Positions 20,336-32,039 of a stretch of 64,000 nt of DNA are shown here, piece by piece. Source of the stretch: Calliphora vicina. Its lineage: Eukaryota; Arthropoda; Insecta; Diptera; Calliphoridae. A program made the translations under genes and the position numbers. The number at the start of each line of letters is the position of its first letter. Within the stretch, counting starts at the first letter, position 1. The stretch is taken from the NCBI RefSeq assembly GCF_958450345.1, contig NC_088782.1, positions 64,632,501-64,696,500 on the forward strand, given 5' to 3'. The notes beneath the pieces were generated by a model. The model worked only from the letters and a program-made list of their open reading frames with translations. It made no database searches and was not told the DNA's origin.

Positions 20336-21419
20336 TATACCCTACACCACCATAGTGGGGAGGGTATTACGCGCTTGTGCAGATGTTTGTAACGCCCAAA
20401 AATATTAGTCTAACACCCACCTTAAAGTATACCGATCGACTTAGAATCACTTTCTAAGCCGATTAAACGATGTCCGTCCGTCCGTCTGGTTGGCTGGCTG
20501 TCAATGTAAACCTTGTGCGCAGAGTACAGGTCGTAATTTTGAAGATATTTCGATCAAATTCGATACATATTATTTTTTGGTCCTTGGACAGCCAGCCAAC
20601 CAGACGGACATCGTTTAATCGACTTAGAAAGTGATTCTAAGTCGATCGGTATACTTTAAGGTGGGTGTTAGACTAATATTTTTGGGCGTTACAAACATCT
20701 GCACAAGCGCGTAATACCCTCCCCACTATGGTGGTGTAGGGTATAATAAAAACATTGATCATGGTTCCGGCTTCATATGATTCGATGATGCCATCAGCGT
20801 GAAAACCACACCAAACGGTTAATTTTTCTGGAAGTAAAGGAGTCTGTAGGGTTTGATCTGTGGTCTCGCTCCATAAGCGGCAATTTGGTTTATTAACAAA
20901 CCCGTTAAGCCAAAAATGAGCCTCATCGCTGAACACAATATTGCGATAAAACAGTCGTCTATATGTTATTGAAACTGGCTGAAATCGGTCCATTATTTCA
21001 CCTAGTCCCCATACAAATGTCCTTCCGAAACTGGACTTTATCGGTCATAAATGTTTAATTTATAAATCTATCTCCACAAATTGCGCTCCAAATAAGTTTT
21101 ATATATACAAAATTCATGTCACCAAATTTTGTTACGATCGGTCCATAATTAGTCATAGCTCCCATATAGACCCGCTTCCGAAAATCACTTTAACGTGCAT
21201 AAATCGCTTAAAAATGTTGGTATACTCACAAAATTCAACACAGTAAACTTTCATATAGACATAAATCACACGACCTAATTTCATGGTGATCGGTCCAGAA
21301 TTGGTCATAGCCCCCATATAAGGCCCACTTCCGAAAATCACTCAAAAATATAAATTATTGAAATTTTAAAAGCAAAATGTTTTTGCTCTTTTACTTAGTG
21401 TAGGATATTATATGGTCGA
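20336..21419 (+). mobile_element. Family A mini-me-like element, copy 3 (interrupted, end lost)
   Basis: It starts TATACCCTACACCACC and has three GTCC units. After about 250 bp it is interrupted by the inverted arm (20587-20969), then continues from GAAACTGGCTGAAATCGG to 21419. The final hairpin is truncated to tatggtcga, so the 3' end is missing. Confidence 0.85.
20746..20969 (-). pseudogene. Tc1/mariner-type transposase fragment (right arm, inverted copy)
   Basis: This is the exact mirror of 20112-20335 and gives the same peptide on the minus strand. It arose from the inverted duplication and not from a second insertion. Confidence 0.85.
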
Positions 21420-21689
21420 CTATGAAACGACTCCTTAGTTGACAAGATATGTTTCGATTGGTTTGCAGTGGCCATAAATATGAATGTTTCTCTTTTAGGA
21501 ATGATAACCATATTTGACTCCATCAGTAGTTATGATTGCTGTACATTTCAATATTTTCTCTTGACATTTTTAAACATACGATCCCTTAGGCGGACATGTC
21601 CCGTGACCGGCAAAGTGCTAACATGTTAGGTGTCCACCTATGGGAACTTTCACTGCACATTAAATTTTAGAAATTTTGACTTCAACTCC

Positions 21690-22335
21690 CATTGTAAAGT
21701 GGGTATTCTGTTCGGGTAAAGTTCCGCGCGCTTCGCCCATTTTACGTGATGGGCATGTTAACAAACAAAGTTGTCGAATTTTAAACGATACCAATCCAAC
21801 TAGATCCATGAGCATCCAATGTATCCCGAAAAAGTCACTTGTTAGTGTGGATTTGGGGCTGGCGGCGCAAAGTGGTATAGGAAAAAAAATAAATCTGTAA
21901 CTTCTAAGCCCTTAGTTTATTTTTAAACGCGAATATCTCCTAAATAATTCTTTTGGAATCGGAACACAAACGAAGAAATAGGATCGTTTTAAAAATTGAA
22001 CATACCCGAGGTGTCCTAATTAGGGGTTCCCTGGTCGGTGCTACGTGGCACCCAAATAATGCCACTTTGGACATTCTGCACGAGTGATTTGAGGCCATTG
22101 TCATCTCCCGTGGAGTTGATGTGAACTGGTCACCGAGATCGTGCGATTTGACACAGTTATACCGTTTATTGTGGGATTTTCTTAGCCACAAAAATTCAGT
22201 CTGATTTATGCGCCAGATTCATTGAAAATTGGACATTTCGGATGAGCCCCACCCACTGAAGCCGCGATACATAATGGCATCGATAGGCCTTTCAAACGAA
22301 TAAAAAATGTCTATGATATCTCACACACACTTTGT
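21690..22335 (+). pseudogene. Tc1/mariner-type transposase relic
   Basis: The pieces in order are GHVNKQSCRILNDTNP near 21750-21800 (family usual GYVNKQNxRxWxxxNP), a block close to WGLAA near 21855, and then a family B fragment. After that come GATWHPNNATLDILH-like sequence near 22045-22085, a segment matching EGIVISRGVDVNW near 22090-22130, a degraded RSCDLTQLYRLLWD-like third catalytic region near 22135-22175, and a C-terminal ENWTFRMS-like block near 22220. Dead through frameshifts and stops. Confidence 0.75.
21868..22036 (+). mobile_element. Family B element, copy 5 (short, deleted)
   Basis: It begins CAAAGTGGTATAGGAAAAAA, a decayed CACAGTGGTATGAG. It keeps the ataaatctgtaacttct arm, then jumps to the right-arm segment with ggaatcggaacacaaacg and ggtgtcctaattagggg. 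It splits the Tc1-like relic. The right terminus is missing. Confidence 0.65.
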
Positions 22336-22845
22336 TTTAAGTAAATTTAAATAAAGGAAGCTATTAATGAAAGACAATTTATACTATTTGAAACAGATTT
22401 TGATGAATATGAAAATAGTTCTCAATGATCACCCATAAAATTCCTCTCACTGAGTAGAATAGAGAAATTATGAAACAAAAGATTAACGGAATTCAGCTCC
22501 AGTAGTCCTTACCTCAATATCCCACCAATGATTTATGTACAATGAAACTTCGTAATTTAACGTACTCTGAATATACTGGAAGAGATTTGTAAACTACTTC
22601 GGGATACTCACTTTCTGGATTTTTTGAATTTACTTCGAATTGCATATGGTAACTTTCAGTAACCAAAAGTAATCGTAGGGCCGTTTTCTCATTAGGTGAT
22701 TATCTTTTTTCCCAACAAAAAACTGTAGATTAAAGAAATTTGGTTTTCTCAATGTCTCATTTGCTTCTATTCTGTCGCAAAGCTAACCCGACCTCATCTG
22801 CCAATGTACAACAAAATCAAATTTTTTCCAAAATTACAAGGTCCG
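22336..22845. other. unclassified sequence
   Basis: No gene or repeat end recognised. Confidence 0.45.
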
Positions 22846-23162
22846 ACCAATAAATTTTGATAGAGGAGACAAAAAAAGACACGTGTATCGGCGTTTTGAA
22901 AGCTTACATCTGAATTTCATTTGAGGGGTGGGGGGTTTAAAGTTTCCCAACTCTGGCACATTCTTATTGTTAATCGTCATAAGAAACCATGTGATCCTTA
23001 CATTTTAGGTATAAAATGTGTTCAGCAAAGTTATGTAAAATCTTACGGAGAATATTTTTTTAGAATATTTTAACCCTCTAAATCCTCAAGGCATGGGTCT
23101 TCTTTGTCCTTCTTTTAAAAATGAGCAAAAAACACCATTACAACAGGGATTTAAGGGGTTAA
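22846..23162 (+). repeat. Family D interspersed repeat, copy 2
   Basis: Closely matches 5434-5750. Its distal part contains a compact unit, 23074-23158, with ends CCCTCTAAATCC and GGATTTAAGGGG, flanked by TTAA (23070-23073 and 23159-23162). The 85-bp unit looks like a piggyBac-type MITE that inserted before family D spread, because both copies carry it. Confidence 0.75.
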
Positions 23163-24757
23163 AATGTTCCGCCAAAATATTATTCGTAAAATTTTACTAT
23201 AAGTCCCTGAATACATCAAAACAGAAAATTCAACCAGAAAGTCAGAAATAAGACATAACAAAGAGAGCCGAGGGTTAATTTCGCATTTATTATGATTTTC
23301 TTTGGTGTTGTACAGTGTTATTAACCAACAATATTTCAGTCTGAAATTTTTTAGAAGGGGATTGGAAGGATTTTTATTATTTCATATAGCCAGGCGGCAA
23401 ATATTTAAACCCATATAAATTACAATTATATTTACCCAACACTCTTATTTTGTAAATGTTACATACATAACATTTGATGCCTCTACAAACATTACATGTT
23501 TGTTTGTCAACTTGCGACTTATACAAAAGAATGCCGACATTCAATAAAGTAGATACTCATCGATAAAATATTGTTATTAAATTATTTAAAATATCTACAA
23601 AATTGTTAAAAGCAAAAGGTTAATTATAAATATTTTATAAGGAAATAAGCAATTGCACACGTACCAATTTCAAAATGTGGGTTGAGAATTTGTATACAAA
23701 AAAAACAAACATTACATAAATTACAAACGAAAGTTTTCTATTCTAAACAAAGTAAAATCTAAAAGAAATTGTTTAAACGAAAAACGAAGAAAAATTGCAC
23801 CTACACACTGTGTAATAGATAATTGTAAATAAATTCCAAAAATGACATGAGTAATTGCATGTAAACAATTGAATTGTTTACAACAGAATGTTTTGACAGG
23901 CATGTAGTGCATAAAATCTAAGGGAAACATTTCAATGAAATTTATTTTAATTTTCTGTAATTTGTCGATATAAAATTTTAATCATTTAATTGAGATCAAA
24001 ACCAAAAAGGTCACTTGTTTGCGCTGCACACTGATTGACCCTCATGACAAATTATTTTAATGGCTTTTGTCGATATTTATCGCTGTAAACTGTTTAAAAT
24101 AAATGATTGAACGCTTATTTTACAAAATGTTGCTTTTGTTTTATTTATCGTTTATTTTTTTGCCTTTGTTGAAAATAATTTGTTTAGATTTAAATTGAAA
24201 TTTCTTTAAATCCCACCACAAATTAGTCATAATGTCAATGCTCATGATGAAAATTGAAATGAAATGGAAAACAAGCCACAGACAAACATTCTGCCAAACC
24301 AACATCTAAAAGATGTACAAATAGCGCCGGAAAACAAAAAAGAAAAAAAAGAGGCGCAAAGTATAAAAAAGAACTGCTGCTCATAGTTTGCTTCGATTTA
24401 CTGTCATCATGTAGCACTTTATGAAAGTGAAACTAATGGGCGTTTTGCCAAAAAGTCAAAATGTCTCATAGCAGACTATTTATTATATTCTATTTTATAC
24501 TTTTTTCTTTATTTTTTATTTGTCGTGTTATTTTATTTTCTCTTTTTTTTTTTGTTTAATCTTTACATATACTTTTTATTTATTTTTCTTAGAATTTTTG
24601 GATCAAAAACTCCTAAAAATTTAATTATATACTTCAAAGGTGTTGAACACTGTTTCCTAAGAGAAATTGTAACAGAAAAACAATCGGCTTCTCACAATTG
24701 TATTTGAGTAGAAAAGAACAACAATTCCAAGAATAGAGACAGATCTAAAAAGATGTA
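23163..24757. other. AT-rich sequence without recognisable gene
   Basis: About 1.6 kb of AT-rich sequence with T-runs near 24480-24600 and only short frames. No gene or transposon end was identified. Confidence 0.5.
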
Positions 24758-25675
24758 CAAGGTGGCGCAAAAGTAATCCTCCTAACAGAAAATGCTATAA
24801 ATTTTGCGATTGGCCCCTAATGCCAGTTCTGTTTTGACATTTGTGTAGTAAACACATGCGAAATAAACGTTAATAAACAATGTTACGCTACACTGCTCCA
24901 GAACGCGGAATATTGCCATCCTTAATCACCACCAAGAGGAATATGATTTTTCTCCAAAAATAATCATGAGTGATGAGGCCCATTTCCATCTTAGCGGGTA
25001 CGTAAATAAGCAAAATTTACGCTTCTGGGGCACTGAAAATCCGCGTGTAACCCACGAAGAGCCATTACACCCGCTCAAAGTCAGTATATAGTGTGTTGTT
25101 TTCGCTGGAGGAGTCATCGGACCTTTTTCTTCGAAGACGTGAATGGTGAGCGCTACAGACCAATGATAAACGAATTCTTTTCGCTGCAACTTGATGAATT
25201 GGGATTGGAAAACATGTGGTTCCAACAGGACGGTGCAACGGCACACACTGCACGTGCCACAAGCGATATGCTGAAGGTTGCATTTCCCGGGCGCCTAATC
25301 TCCCGTTTTGGCGATTTGCACTGGCCAGCAAAGATCGCCTTATTTGACCGCTCCAAACTTCTTTTTGTGGGGCTTTTTGAAGTCGTGGATTTATGTCAAC
25401 AAGCCTCAGACTCTTGCAGCTCTTAAAGACAATATCCGTCAAGAATGTGAGGACCTATCGCCGGAAGTTTTGGCCAAAGTGATGGAAAATGCCATAAAAA
25501 GGGCTCAAATGACAATCAACTGTGGCGGCGGCCATTTACATGACATCATATTCTCGACTTGATGTAAAAAAATTAAAAAAACAAATAAAATAATCCACAA
25601 GAAGAATCAAAGTTTTTCATTTTTTTTTTAATTACAGCCAAAAAACATCGGAAGTTTACTTTTGCGCCACCTTGT
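24758..25675 (+). mobile_element. Tc1/mariner element with terminal repeats, internally deleted
   Basis: The ends are CAAGGTGGCGCAAAAGTAA and its inverse TTACTTTTGCGCCACCTTG, each flanked by TA, the duplication of the IS630/Tc1/mariner superfamily. The 918-bp element retains the catalytic half of its transposase but lacks most of the N-terminal DNA-binding region; only a short start-like segment remains at 24880-24960. It may still be mobilisable by a related transposase because both ends are well preserved. Confidence 0.9.
24967..25562 (+). pseudogene. Tc1/mariner-type transposase, catalytic half, frameshifted
   Basis: The blocks are MSDEAHFHLSGYVNKQN (24967 on) with the first catalytic Asp, an in-frame stop near 25089, GGVIGPFFFED, NGERYRPMINEF, and MWFQQDGATAHTA near 25212-25250 with the second Asp. 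After GDLHWPA a one-base shift leads into RSPYLTAPNFFLWGFLKS (25327 on), VNKPQTLAALKDNIRQEC, and the typical end GGGHLHDIIFST at 25562. In the third block both conserved aspartates (usual SPDLTPPDFF) are changed to Y and N. Catalytically dead in any case. Confidence 0.9.
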
Positions 25676-25687
25676 AGATACACCCAG

Positions 25688-26970
25688 ACTGTAACCATTT
25701 CACACAATATTATGGTCACTGTCAATATTATATAATTGCTGTGACCAAAGTTACAATCCACATGTTTATCGGAATCATATAATTGTAGTAAATAAATATA
25801 TCTTTATGGCAATCATGTTCATTAGAGTGTCCCTTAGAATTAAATTTTTTGAAATGTTGAAACAGTACCAGCTGAAAACTTTCGTAATGACCTAAAATGC
25901 CACCAAAAAAATGTTTAGCTTGTTCTAAGAAGGGCAACCCGTGCCGACTTTCGATTTAGTTTTGAGGTGCATTTACAAGGGGAGAAAATGCATTTTTTTT
26001 CAGTTTTTTTTTTAAAAATTTTGATATTAAATAATTACTTTTGCAATTTAATTTAAAAGAATCGAAATGTGTACGTAATTGTCGTTCTAATGAGATATAA
26101 AAGATGGAAATTGGTTAGAACAAGAAATGTAGAAACAAAATTAACATATTTTGAGAAATATTAAAACAAAAGTTTATTCTTACTTCAAAAATATATCCCT
26201 ATTTACTTGTATATGCGTTTTTATCTTCATAGAATACAGTTAACCTATTCGGAGGTATAACCAAAAAAAATATTTGTTTTTAAAGGCAGTTTCAAAACAC
26301 CAATTTCAAATTTTTAAAAATTTTGTTAAACAAATTTCAGAATTTTTTGATCATCACATGGGATTCAATACCTCCTATAGTTTTTCCGTACCTGCGATTT
26401 TCGAGATAAACTAATTTTTTGGCCATATTTTGGCGAATGAGCCGAATTTCCTTACTGTTATGATTTTTAAGTAAAACCAATTCAGAATATTATAGCCCAG
26501 ATCAATTTAAATATAGTCTGAGTGTTTTACTAAAATCGGAAAACGCTAAGCCTTAAATTTTGAGGGTCAAAAGTAAAATTTTTCAATATTTGGAAGTTTT
26601 CATGCAGAGATAGCGAAATATTATATATTTTTGATGAAACTTAAGAAAAATATAAAATGAAGTCTAGTATTTACAATAACAGTACAAAAATGGAAATTAA
26701 CCCTTAATAGCACTTGGGGTCCAAATGAACCTGAACTTTTAAAATCCCGAAAAACACATTCATTTGATGGTCCATAAGCCGAGAACAACATAATTGGGTA
26801 AAGCCTTCATCATAAAAATGGTTATCACAAACATAAACTTATTTAAAACAATCATATATATGATTGCTACAATCATTTGAATCGTAACTTTAACATATTA
26901 TGATTACCGCAATCATATAAATAATTACATATCTTTACAAAACTTGTAAACATGTTGAAATGGTTACAGT
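25688..26970. mobile_element. Family J MITE split by family E
   Basis: The outer ends ACTGTAACCATTTCAC and the inverse TGAAATGGTTACAGT face each other. Both flanking segments contain repeated CAATCATATAA/TGATTG words. Between them lies about 960 bp of family E. The superfamily is unassigned and no target duplication was verified. Confidence 0.6.
25826..26790 (+). repeat. Family E interspersed repeat, copy 1
   Basis: It matches 45230-46335 over most of its length: gcatttacaagggg, gaatcgaaatgtgtacgtaa, ccgtacctgcgatttt, then ttaaccct..agcacttgggg. Non-coding, AT-rich. The exact ends are unclear because the nested and host repeats are both decayed. Confidence 0.65.
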
Positions 26971-27482
26971 AAACATACAACTATATTTTTTCTCTGCGTG
27001 TATGCAGTTAAAGATATTTGGCATTGGAACCATATCCCACCCATTTCGTGGTTAGTTCCTAGCAGTTGTAAACCTAGTAGTACATCCGTAATAACTTTTA
27101 CCATTTTTTTCTGTGTATGGTAGAAACATTAAAAAACTGTGTGGAAGATAAACTCAAAAATTCTTTTTGAGATTGTAAAATATAATATCATACTTATATC
27201 ACTTACTGGAATTGTTAACTTACAATCGACTGGTATGCCAAGTAATTAATCAGACAGACGGATAGGAAACAAATATATACAAGAATCATAAATTCTAGCT
27301 AGAAGGAAAATGGAAATTCCCAAGTTACTCTAAAGATAATGTGTCAATGATCAAAATCTTAAGATCAATAATCAATTTAATTGGGATGTTTTATGGAGTT
27401 AATGTGTATAAGATGTATTGTTGTGGATATATATATAAAAACCTATGATCTGGAAGATAAACTGGGTAGAGCGGAATAAGCG
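26971..27482. other. unclassified sequence
   Basis: No gene seen. The segment contains short AT-rich words only. Confidence 0.4.
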
Positions 27483-30400
27483 TTAGATGTCATGATATCT
27501 CGACACAGAATCTACTTTAATGATCATTGTCGCATCGCAGTAACTGGAAATCTGGTCCTTTAGCTCTCCAGGAATGACCCCATATAGGTTAGACTCCATA
27601 GACAGCCATTCGTCAAGCAGTTCACAAAACTGATCCCATTGTGATAAACAAGAAGTAAACATCTGAATATTTATACTACATCCGTTGTTTCCAAGGTGAG
27701 CCAACCTGATTCTCTGATGAAGGAATGAATGAGTCTCAGATTCATCCTTGATAAGAATACGTTTCCTCAAGTTTGTCAGAGCCTGGCATTGGCTGAATAT
27801 GTGAGACACAGTCTCCTCCTCTTCTTCGTTTCGACAACTTCTACAGTACTCGTTGTACAGTAGACCCATTATTCTAGCATGTGTTTCAATTATACAGTGT
27901 CCTGAAATAAAATGAACAATTAGCCTTATTTACTCACGACGGAATTCTATAAGTAGATTCGTCCTGCTGACGTCATATACTGGCCAAGTCGACCTCGCGA
28001 TAATGCAGTTGAAGTTACCTGTTCTGTGCAGTCTCATATAGTTTCCAATGTACAACCATCTTACATTTTTCAAGGAAAATACCAGAAAAAGGATCAATTG
28101 CCTCCTCAGCCATCATCGTAACCCTTTTGGCCAATTCGCTTGCAATTAAATTACCCTAATATACATCGTATCCAGGTATCAATATAAGCAGAGTTGAGAG
28201 CCATTTGTATCACCATAAAATAAACTGGTAACCAGTTTAAAATAGTAAAAAGAGCTTTAGAAGAAGTACACCTCATAGCGCCAGTAACAAGTATCGAAAT
28301 AGACCTTACAACTCGCTCAACGGTCCACAGTGGTATGAGAAAAAAAAAGAGGGAAATAAATCTGTAACTTCTAAACCCTTAGTCCGATTTAAATGAAATT
28401 GCACATGCGTAAAGGGGAAGTGTTGTCGAGTTTAAGTTTTGAATTTGGACCTCACGAGCCCACCAAGAGCTGGGCCAGAGGTCCCCAAAGTAGGACACCT
28501 CAAGTATGGTAAATTTTTAAAATGATTCGGAAAAAAGCGGAACACAAACAACTCTGTGAGTTGCTAAGTTTTTCCTAATTAATTTGCCACGTAAAAAACA
28601 TAAGGTAGACATGTTATATATCAATGGAAAGAGGATTTTGTCTACATTTCAACAATGTATATAATTTTTGACAATTAAAAAATTCATGGAATACTTTTTT
28701 GAAAAAAATGCTTTTTATTAAGTTTTTGCATACAAATTTTTAAAATTGTAATACAATTTTTATTTATGAATATTTTTTAATGAAATTTTACTCCTATATT
28801 GAAAATGGATAAATAAAAACAAATTTTGAAATTTGTTATCACGAATCCCGCAATTCCCAAAAAAGTATTGAAAAATTCCAAAAATGGGATATTTTGGTTT
28901 TTTGACCATAATATCCATACCAGGGGCGACGTTATCGGAACCCTTTACAAAATAATTAAGAACATATTGGACACATAATTAATCTAAAATGGGTTACTAT
29001 ATTTTGATATCGACTATGGGATTTGAGAATTTTTGCCCTAAAGTTGAATTTTACAGAAAAAATAGGCGTTTTTTGAATGGACCTGGTCCCCTTGGTATCA
29101 AAAATTATGATTTTTTTTTTCATTTAAAATATTTGGTGTAAAGTTAGCTTTTCAAAAGGTATAAATTCATTATACAGCCTTTTAGAAATTTTTTAGATAA
29201 CTTAAAAAGAAAAAAAGTACTGTTTTCCCAAAAAAATCGCCTTTTTAAAATCAAATGCATGTAACTTTAGACTCAGTCATGAGTTTTAAACAATTCTATC
29301 TTTATTATATATATACATCTGTTGTTAATCCTAAAAAAACTAGAAAACTAGAGAAAATCGGGAAATATTTGGAACCGCGGTCATCAAAAAACTGGAGTAG
29401 GGTGGGTAAAAATGTTGAAAATTTAATTTTCAAATGCGAATATCTTCTAAGCTATAAGAGATAATTTAGTGCTCGATGAGAAGATTCTATATGTGTATTT
29501 TTTTTGAAATCGGAACACAAACGAAGAAATAGGATCATTTTAAAAATTTACCATATCTGAGGTGTCCTACTTTGGGGACCTCTGGCCCAGCTCGTGAGGT
29601 CCAAATTCAAAACTTAAACTCGACAACAGTTTCCCTTTGCGCATGTGCAATTTCATTCAAATCGGTCTAAGAGTTTAGAAGTTACAGATTTATTTCCCTC
29701 TTTTTTTCTCATACCACTGTGCGGTCTTCCATTGAGAAGTATTCTCCAAGGCATGCCACCACACAAATATTCCACAGAACAAAATGGGTTTAGCAACTGC
29801 TTTGAATATCCAATTGACAACCTTCGGCCCAGTTAGTAGCAAGAATAATATTTTATCTTATGATGCCAAGGTAATTTGCATTATCCCTGATCTCAAGATT
29901 GATTCCATTCAGTCTAGGGGGTCTAAAATCATCGATCTTGTACCCCCAAGTGAAGAGATCCAGTTCGTCTTTTGGGGGTTCACAATAAGTCCGCTCGAAG
30001 TACTCTACTCACTGTACTTAAAGCAGATTCCATACAGCTATATATTGTATTCAGAAATTTACCAGCTATTCATACCGCAACGTATTCAGCGTAAGCGACT
30101 GTTTTGATTCTTCTGCTATCCATTTAGAGCAGCAGGGTATTCATAGCCGCGTTCCACAGAAGTGGAGATACTACACCTCCCCCCGGTGTTCCACGATTTT
30201 CCACTTTTGAGACACTGATGCCACTTAACGTAGCGTTATGACTTTTTAAACGAGTATCTTTTCGACTATTCGGTGTATACATAGGTCAATCCCAAGTCTC
30301 TTCATCGCAGATAGGATAGCATCGGGCCTGACATTTTTAAAAGCACCTTGTATATCGAGGAAGGCATCAAGTGAATACTCATTATGTGACTCTTCTATGG

Positions 30401-30540
30401 ATCCAACTAGCAACTAGCGAATGTAAATGTGTTTTCACAGATCTACCCTTGGTATAGACATGTTGGAATTCAGAGATGAGTTCCGTTGGAATAGTCATTA
30501 TCAAGTGTACATCAATTACCCAGCATATGCTTTGCATTGT
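27483..30540 (-). pseudogene. decayed non-LTR retrotransposon (RNase-H-bearing, LOA/R1/I-like)
   Basis: On the minus strand the order is: HVYTKGRSVKTHLH and an ESHNEYSLDAFLDIQGAF-like motif A (30350-30470); GTPGGGVVSPLLWNAAMN, motif B (30110-30175); VAYAEYVAV, motif C (about 30080-30095), where the catalytic YADD has become YAEY; and FRPPRLNG/YLGI (29850-29930). After the inserted MITE comes an RNase H-like PGYDVYxGNLIASELAKR stretch (28110-28180). The end is a 128-codon open frame (27483-27869) with the C-x2-C...H-x4-C cluster CRSC..EEEEETVSHIFSQC seen downstream of RNase H in such elements. Stops and frameshifts are frequent. Clade assignment is from memory of motif style. Confidence 0.85.
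28326..29721. mobile_element. Family B element, copy 4 (complete, with 5-bp target duplication)
   Basis: The ends are CACAGTGGTATGAGAAAA and the inverse TTTTCTCATACCACTGTG. Flanks are CGGTC at 28321-28325 and CGGTC at 29722-29726, an exact 5-bp duplication. Inverted arms of about 240 bp surround a non-palindromic core of about 900 bp without transposase. It sits inside the LINE relic, whose frames resume on both sides. Exact 5-bp GC-rich duplication plus CACAGTG ends fit Transib. Confidence 0.92.
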
Positions 30541-32039
30541 GTTAGTATTAATAATGATTATTTTGTTATTCTGATAGACTGAAAAGCGATGAATAAATTG
30601 AGTTGCATATCCTACTAACACGGTTAAGTGACCTGGTATTCTCCTATACTTAATCGAGGAGCTTCAAAATAGAATTTGAAACACTGTTCTATACATGAGA
30701 AGGTTCTGGGTTTCCCGTGACTACCCTTCCCCCAATACCCCAATTAATAACAGTTTCCCTCTTGCAATAGGCATTGTTAATCCTGTTCTTAATGTTCAGC
30801 TTCCAGGAAAGTACTTTTCCATCACAGTTCTAGTCTTTATATAGTTCATCAATCACATTGAGTGGTATGATCTTGTGAAAATAGACTTCAACCAATTCTA
30901 CAAAATATAAACGAATTATTTGTTAAAAATTTATTTGGAAACAGTGTAAATTATTGTGTGTATTGTTAAGTATCCACAAACTACTTAGATCTGTATCTGA
31001 CGCATAGGTGTGTATCTTATTCTGCTGAAAATCCCATACAAACTCGTAATGATGCACATTTACTCAAAGATTCATGTTTTTTCTATTGAATTGCTTCCAT
31101 ATTGTCGCTGTAGTCGTGTCGAGCTGTCAAATTTTATTGGTTTTTCCTCTAGTTTATTAGTTTATGTGGCATGTCATCATTATATAGATAGTTTTCACAT
31201 TTTCATGTCCATATTTTCCCCAAAAAAAAATCTAAAGAATATTTCTAGATGTTTTTCATAATTTTGTATAATTTTCGTAAATAAAACTCGTGCAGGTATT
31301 TTGTAATTTTATTGTAAATATTCTTTATGTTCTTTGGCGTATGTTTTCATATTTTTATGAGAGATATTTGGAAAAAATGTAATTTAATTGCCAAAGATTA
31401 TAAATTTTGTTATAATGTTGATAAAATTATTAATAAATTATACCGACATATTAGTTAATCCCCTGTGTCATTAAATGTTTGTAGAGAACAAATTAAAAAC
31501 AGAATAAATGTCTTTTGTTTTGTATTTAAAAAAAAAAATTAAATAAAATTGTTTAATAATAAAGTCTCTAATATTTTGCAATGTAGTTTTTAATAATTTA
31601 TAAACGAGTTTAAACAGTTTCCACTGTAAATTCAGTTACGCCTTAAGGTATGCAAATTAATATTTCAAAGCTTTTAAATTTAACTTAACAAGTACATTCC
31701 ATAATATGTGGTCTAAACTTAACACAACATTATTTTAGTTATTTTTAACACCGTATTAAGTATTTAAATGTTTGAAATTAAATGTTTTGTAATTTTTTTT
31801 CTAACTAAATTTTAAATTCGTTTAGGTAATCATCGTTGCTTTGTATTTCACTGCCTTTGATCATTTAAATGGCAATCAAATAATTTATATTTTAATTTGT
31901 CTATCGAAATAGAACATTACAAAGTATTTAATATACGGGAGTGAAGACAAAATTGAAACTTTTTTGAAAACTATAATGCGTTATTTCAGTTTTCATTAAT
32001 TAGCTTTTACCAAGTAAAGGGTGTTTTTATAGACGCTCA
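30541..32039. other. mostly unclassified, AT-rich
   Basis: The first 350 bp may be further LINE relic but show no clear motif. The rest is AT-rich with no gene. An 83-codon frame at 31010-31261 has no recognisable domain. Confidence 0.4.

Larger units (their letters stand above)
20112..20969. repeat. large inverted duplication with ~85-bp spacer
   Basis: Arms 20112-20502 and 20587-20969 are reverse complements. They differ mainly by an 8-bp (two-unit) difference in the GTCC microsatellite. Each arm carries a Tc1-like transposase fragment followed by the first part of a family A element. The spacer is the next stretch of family A, present once. The right arm replaces a short piece of family A (equivalent to gacgaagcc), after which family A resumes at 20970. 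This is therefore an inverted copy inserted into the element itself. Confidence 0.9.

Noticed and set aside
27483..27869. 128-codon minus-strand frame as a host zinc-finger gene
   Set aside because: The Cys/His cluster and its position downstream of RNase H- and RT-like sequence identify it as the C-terminal end of a LINE polyprotein.
28326..28370. A full recombination signal (heptamer, 12/23 spacer, nonamer) at the family B end
   Set aside because: Only the heptamer matches. No ACAAAAACC-like nonamer occurs at 12 or 23 bp in families B or C.
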